Shown: one piece after another, positions 61,019 to 64,000 of the stretch | How the letters are laid out: each line of letters starts with the position of its first letter | How positions within the stretch are numbered: position 1 is the stretch's first letter | NCBI RefSeq assembly: GCF_022581195.2 | Contig: NC_061454.1 | Location: 3,224,001 to 3,288,000, forward strand | Length of the DNA: 64,000 nt | Source of the DNA: Helicoverpa zea | Lineage: Eukaryota; Arthropoda; Insecta; Lepidoptera; Noctuidae | Reading direction: 5' to 3' | The notes under the pieces: model-generated | What the model was told of the DNA's origin: nothing | The model's input: only the letters and a program-made list of their open reading frames with translations | Database searches by the model: none | Made by a program: the position numbers and the translations under genes

Positions 61019-61221
61019 TCATCTATTTAATGTTTTTTTACGAAATAATACCTACGTGTAATATTTTTGCCACACACAACTTAAATGCGGTCTAATTAGA
61101 ATCACTACTTTTATCCCTATGGTCACGTCTATTGCGACTATTCAGATCTTTGATTTTGCTGACCCCATAGTCGCTGGCATAAGGGACAGGATCCGCGTAC
61201 GAAGTCGCGGGCAGAAGCTAG

Positions 61222-62681
61222 TTTTCTAATACAAGGAAGACGTAGGAACGTTATTGGGAAAATCTTGCAATTATTAGCAGTTACATTTTTTATCATTTCC
61301 ATTTATTTCAGCTGTCTGTAAACATTAACTTATTTATTACACCATTATACCATTATATTATTTTAAATTTTCTAACTCTGAACACAATTTTGCAAACGTA
61401 TCTATTTATTTACAGATACATATTATATGTATAACATTTTTTCGGGCTTCCTTACAAAACCGAACTCAGATTTTAATCAATATAAATAAGAAGTTAGATG
61501 CTTTAATACAGAATCGGCAAGTTTGCTGAAAACATACGAGAATATCTTGCAATCTTTGGATAAAACTAATGTCATCACATTTTCCAATGAAATCGAACTT
61601 TTCCGAAAGTTGTATTTTCGCTGAACTTTTAAAATTAGGTCAGTTGTTAAAAACTGCACATACCAATGAACGCGTATGACTGAATTGTACGTAAGAATAA
61701 ATATATGAGAACTAGTTTACCAAGAAGGAAAAACAGAATTTTGTGCGTCCAAAAATATCTTCTAAACTTGATTTTAATTTCAGAGTTTTCCTAGTCATTA
61801 CCATACAAACTGTAAAAGTTCTTCAGCTATCTATAACGCTCACTGATACATTAATCCATAGGCTTTTGCCGGTACGAAATATCGTCGCACCGCAGACATG
61901 GAAACCCGAAATATCTGCATGACAAATGGCCCTCTATACATTTTCGTTATTGCAAGAAAAATATTTTTAGACATAAACAAAGATACAACAGAAAAAAAAA
62001 ACGGCAGACTTATATATTTTACGTAATAGTTTATTTATTTATCTCGAACGTCTACAAAAAACTTTCAGCTATTTCGTAAAAGTTACAAACTACTTAAAAC
62101 CGAAGCATTTCCATTCAACATTCAATCGTCAGCACCAAAATAAACGTCCACATAAAACTCTGTAATTAATGGCTATGAAGTTAAATCGAATAGTTTGCTA
62201 TCGAATAAAACTAATCGATGGCAGTCGAGTATCGAGTAGGAATCGAATAAACTATTAATCATCGCACCCTAAATTCGGGAGTTAATGGCAACACATCTAG
62301 GTGTGAAACATCACCTTAACAGCGTTATTCTGCAACCGAATGATAAATGGCGGGTAACTGTTAATATTGTCATGTCATCCATTTTGAAAATGACTGATGA
62401 GAAGTTTTATCAGGAATATCTATCCTTATTTGATTTCCTTTTCTCGTTTTTTTGTAAATCGGTTAAAGGGAAAGAAGTGTAGGTAATTTCCTATATTTCT
62501 TTCCATTTGTGTTTACTTTTTTAATGGTTATTATTGAACAACTTGCATACAATATGTGAACGATTCAAGCCTCGTGAAAGTCGTGATACATTTAAATAGA
62601 TACATTACTGTGTAATCACATTTTCAAAAGTCACCTGAGACAAGTTTAACGCTATCTTTCAAAGGAAAAGGCATTTGTAGC
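61222..62681. other. No gene seen
   Basis: Contains an ATCGA-rich patch near 62185-62260 of unknown meaning. No coding sequence is supported. Confidence 0.4.
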
Positions 62682-62683
62682 TA

Positions 62684-62910
62684 TAGTTCGGCCATTCAGA
62701 GAATGCGTTCCTGACACGTCGCGATTGAACTGACGACGTAACTTTGCAATGGCGTTGCAGTTACGATAAAAATATTTTTGCTGGTTGTTTACCGTTTTAA
62801 CAATTGAGGAGCATTAAAACAACATTATTATATCAATAATCAATTAATGTAGTTACGTCGTCAGTTCAATCGCGACGTGTCAGGAACGCATTCTCTGAAT
62901 GGCCGAACTA
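62684..62910. mobile_element. TAGTTCGGCC MITE, short copy (227 bp)
   Basis: Flanked by TA (62682-62683, 62911-62912). Its terminal inverted repeats are identical over about 60 bp. The left ~165 bp match the long copy at 57202 with essentially no differences. Perfect TIRs imply a recent origin. Confidence 0.88.
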
Positions 62911-62912
62911 TA

Positions 62913-64000
62913 TATGAATTAATAATGTCAGTTTCACGGCTACTCACAGCAGAGTACATGATGTTGCCACCCCTCTCGACAATGTGCCTACGATCGTACT
63001 TACGTCAAATCTTTGGGGACGTAAGAAAAAGGGGAAAGCGTGCTTATATTTATTTTCTGTTCAAAATCTGTTGTATATTTAAAGGTACGATGAAAAAATG
63101 TGTCCCTCGAAATTTGGGTCAAGTGAAATACTCCTGTTTTCAAAGTATTTTTCATGAAGTATGTTCCCGACAGTGACGTAACAGGACACACTCGGCAATT
63201 GTTTTCGGATAGTATAATTTTCTCATAAAAAATCGATTATCCAAATCCAGACCACTATTATATAGGCTTACAGACAAACCGTACAAAAATAGATGAATGG
63301 ATAGACAAATGTTTGGGATTTTGTCATAGAACTCGTGCTCCCGACTATTCAATCCACACAATAGATATTTCTCCCTACCAATATCGATTGCCGAATTGTG
63401 AGGGATATAAAAAATAACCCTCCCCGGATTAATGGCAGCCTGTCATAATTGTGTATGAAATAATCATCTGCGCGAAATTCGTAGGAAATTGAAGGGACTT
63501 TAGATTTAATAAAGGGGTTGCCAGCTATTTGTCAGATGTGTTGTCGCCTGTTCAAATTTGAAAGCTAGAGTGATCCGCAACATTTTGTAATTTGTAATTG
63601 AAAATGAAATTCAAATAGCTGTCGACAATTTGAACACTATAAATGCAAAATAAATGACGTGTTTTGCAGCAGAACTCAGCAGTTATCCAGTATAGAGGAC
63701 GACGGGTTAGATTGAATAATAACAATAGATGATATTTCTGGGACCGTAATTAAATCAACCAAGACTTTTTCCAGGGCAGACTAATGTGTCACACGTAAGC
63801 CAACAATTTTGTTACATATACTAAACCGAAAACAAAGAGAACTAAACATCAGACAAATTAAGCTAAAAAGCTAGATACGCACAGATTTATATTCACAATA
63901 CACGCCTAACTATAACAGAAAAGGCAATTTGATTATCCGATCGTTGCGTGCGCCTAGGTGTGGCATTTCGCAAAATCTAGTCACGAAACTGCCCAATAGT
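62913..64000. other. No gene seen
   Basis: Overlapping frames on both strands at 62.9-63.4 kb are of equal quality and have no domain signature, so none is called. Confidence 0.4.

Larger units (their letters stand above)
58906..61221 (+). mobile_element. Non-autonomous Helitron, copy B (2.32 kb)
   Basis: Same termini, hairpin and cargo as copy A, again in an A|T site. It is longer mainly because it keeps 151 bp (about 59652-59802) that copy A has lost between identical ACG trinucleotides. It has five 122-bp tandem units against four in A. Confidence 0.87.

Noticed and set aside
38454..61221. Two 2.2-kb near-identical blocks as a segmental duplication
   Set aside because: Similarity stops exactly at TC and CTAG in an A|T context with a 3' hairpin, so two Helitron insertions explain it better.
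62877..63361. Possible small genes at the right end
   Set aside because: Overlapping frames on opposite strands are equally good and none has homology signals, signal peptide or splice sites.

Overview
The window looks like non-coding nuclear DNA from a moth or butterfly (Lepidoptera), probably intron plus intergenic sequence. It is AT-rich, has no operons and no dense coding. It is full of repeats I recognise as lepidopteran: tRNA-headed SINEs with GAT or AACAGT tails, RTE-clade LINEs with TGA/ATC tails, Helitrons of the TCTATACATATAATAAA type, and the GGCCAAGTGCGAGTCGG repeat. The SINE types suggest a noctuid or heliothine, but that is inference.

Only one piece of sequence looks like a host gene: an internal exon on the minus strand (48651-49110). 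It has a clean splice acceptor, an open frame of 152 codons and a consensus donor. It encodes a heavily N-glycosylated, probably extracellular segment with a Cys/Leu/Ala pattern resembling the start of a SUEL galactose-binding-lectin domain. No partner exon could be identified, so the flanking sequence may be very long introns. A perfect 14-bp X-box (RFX site) lies about 5.6 kb upstream of it in gene orientation.

Layout. 0-21 kb: mostly unannotated AT-rich DNA with scattered MITEs (2.3, 4.35 and 14.3 kb), SINE/LINE 3' fragments and an old GGCCAAGTGCGAG repeat (13.2 kb). 21.5-25.05 kb: an apparently intact RTE retrotransposon inserted into an older tRNA-derived SINE. 26-26.8 kb: a MITE between long direct repeats, then a full-length SINE with a perfect 15-bp target-site duplication. 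27.1-32.05 kb: a composite nest, with a GGCCAAGTGCGAG repeat split by a 1.56-kb near-palindrome and a 1.29-kb TA-flanked TIR element, followed by a 5'-truncated second RTE copy. 32.3-37 kb: a hAT-like MITE holding a 59-bp SINE stub, and more GGCCAAGTGCGAG copies. 38.45-40.62 and 58.9-61.2 kb: two insertions of one non-autonomous Helitron family carrying 122-bp tandem repeats, a captured SINE and a 20-bp retroposition scar. 41.7-43.05 kb: nested RTE fragment, non-LTR 3' end and a GC-rich palindromic MITE. 49-52.5 kb: mini-Helitron beside the exon, and two full-length SINEs of different families. 54.7-58.2 kb: X-box, hAT-like MITE, a microRNA-sized hairpin, and two adjacent MITEs. 62.7 kb: a small internally rearranged derivative of the 57.2-kb MITE.

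The interest lies in the mobile-element biology: nested insertions with readable target-site duplications, several TIR elements between unusually long direct repeats, a parent/derivative MITE pair, and SINE heads with duplicated A boxes.
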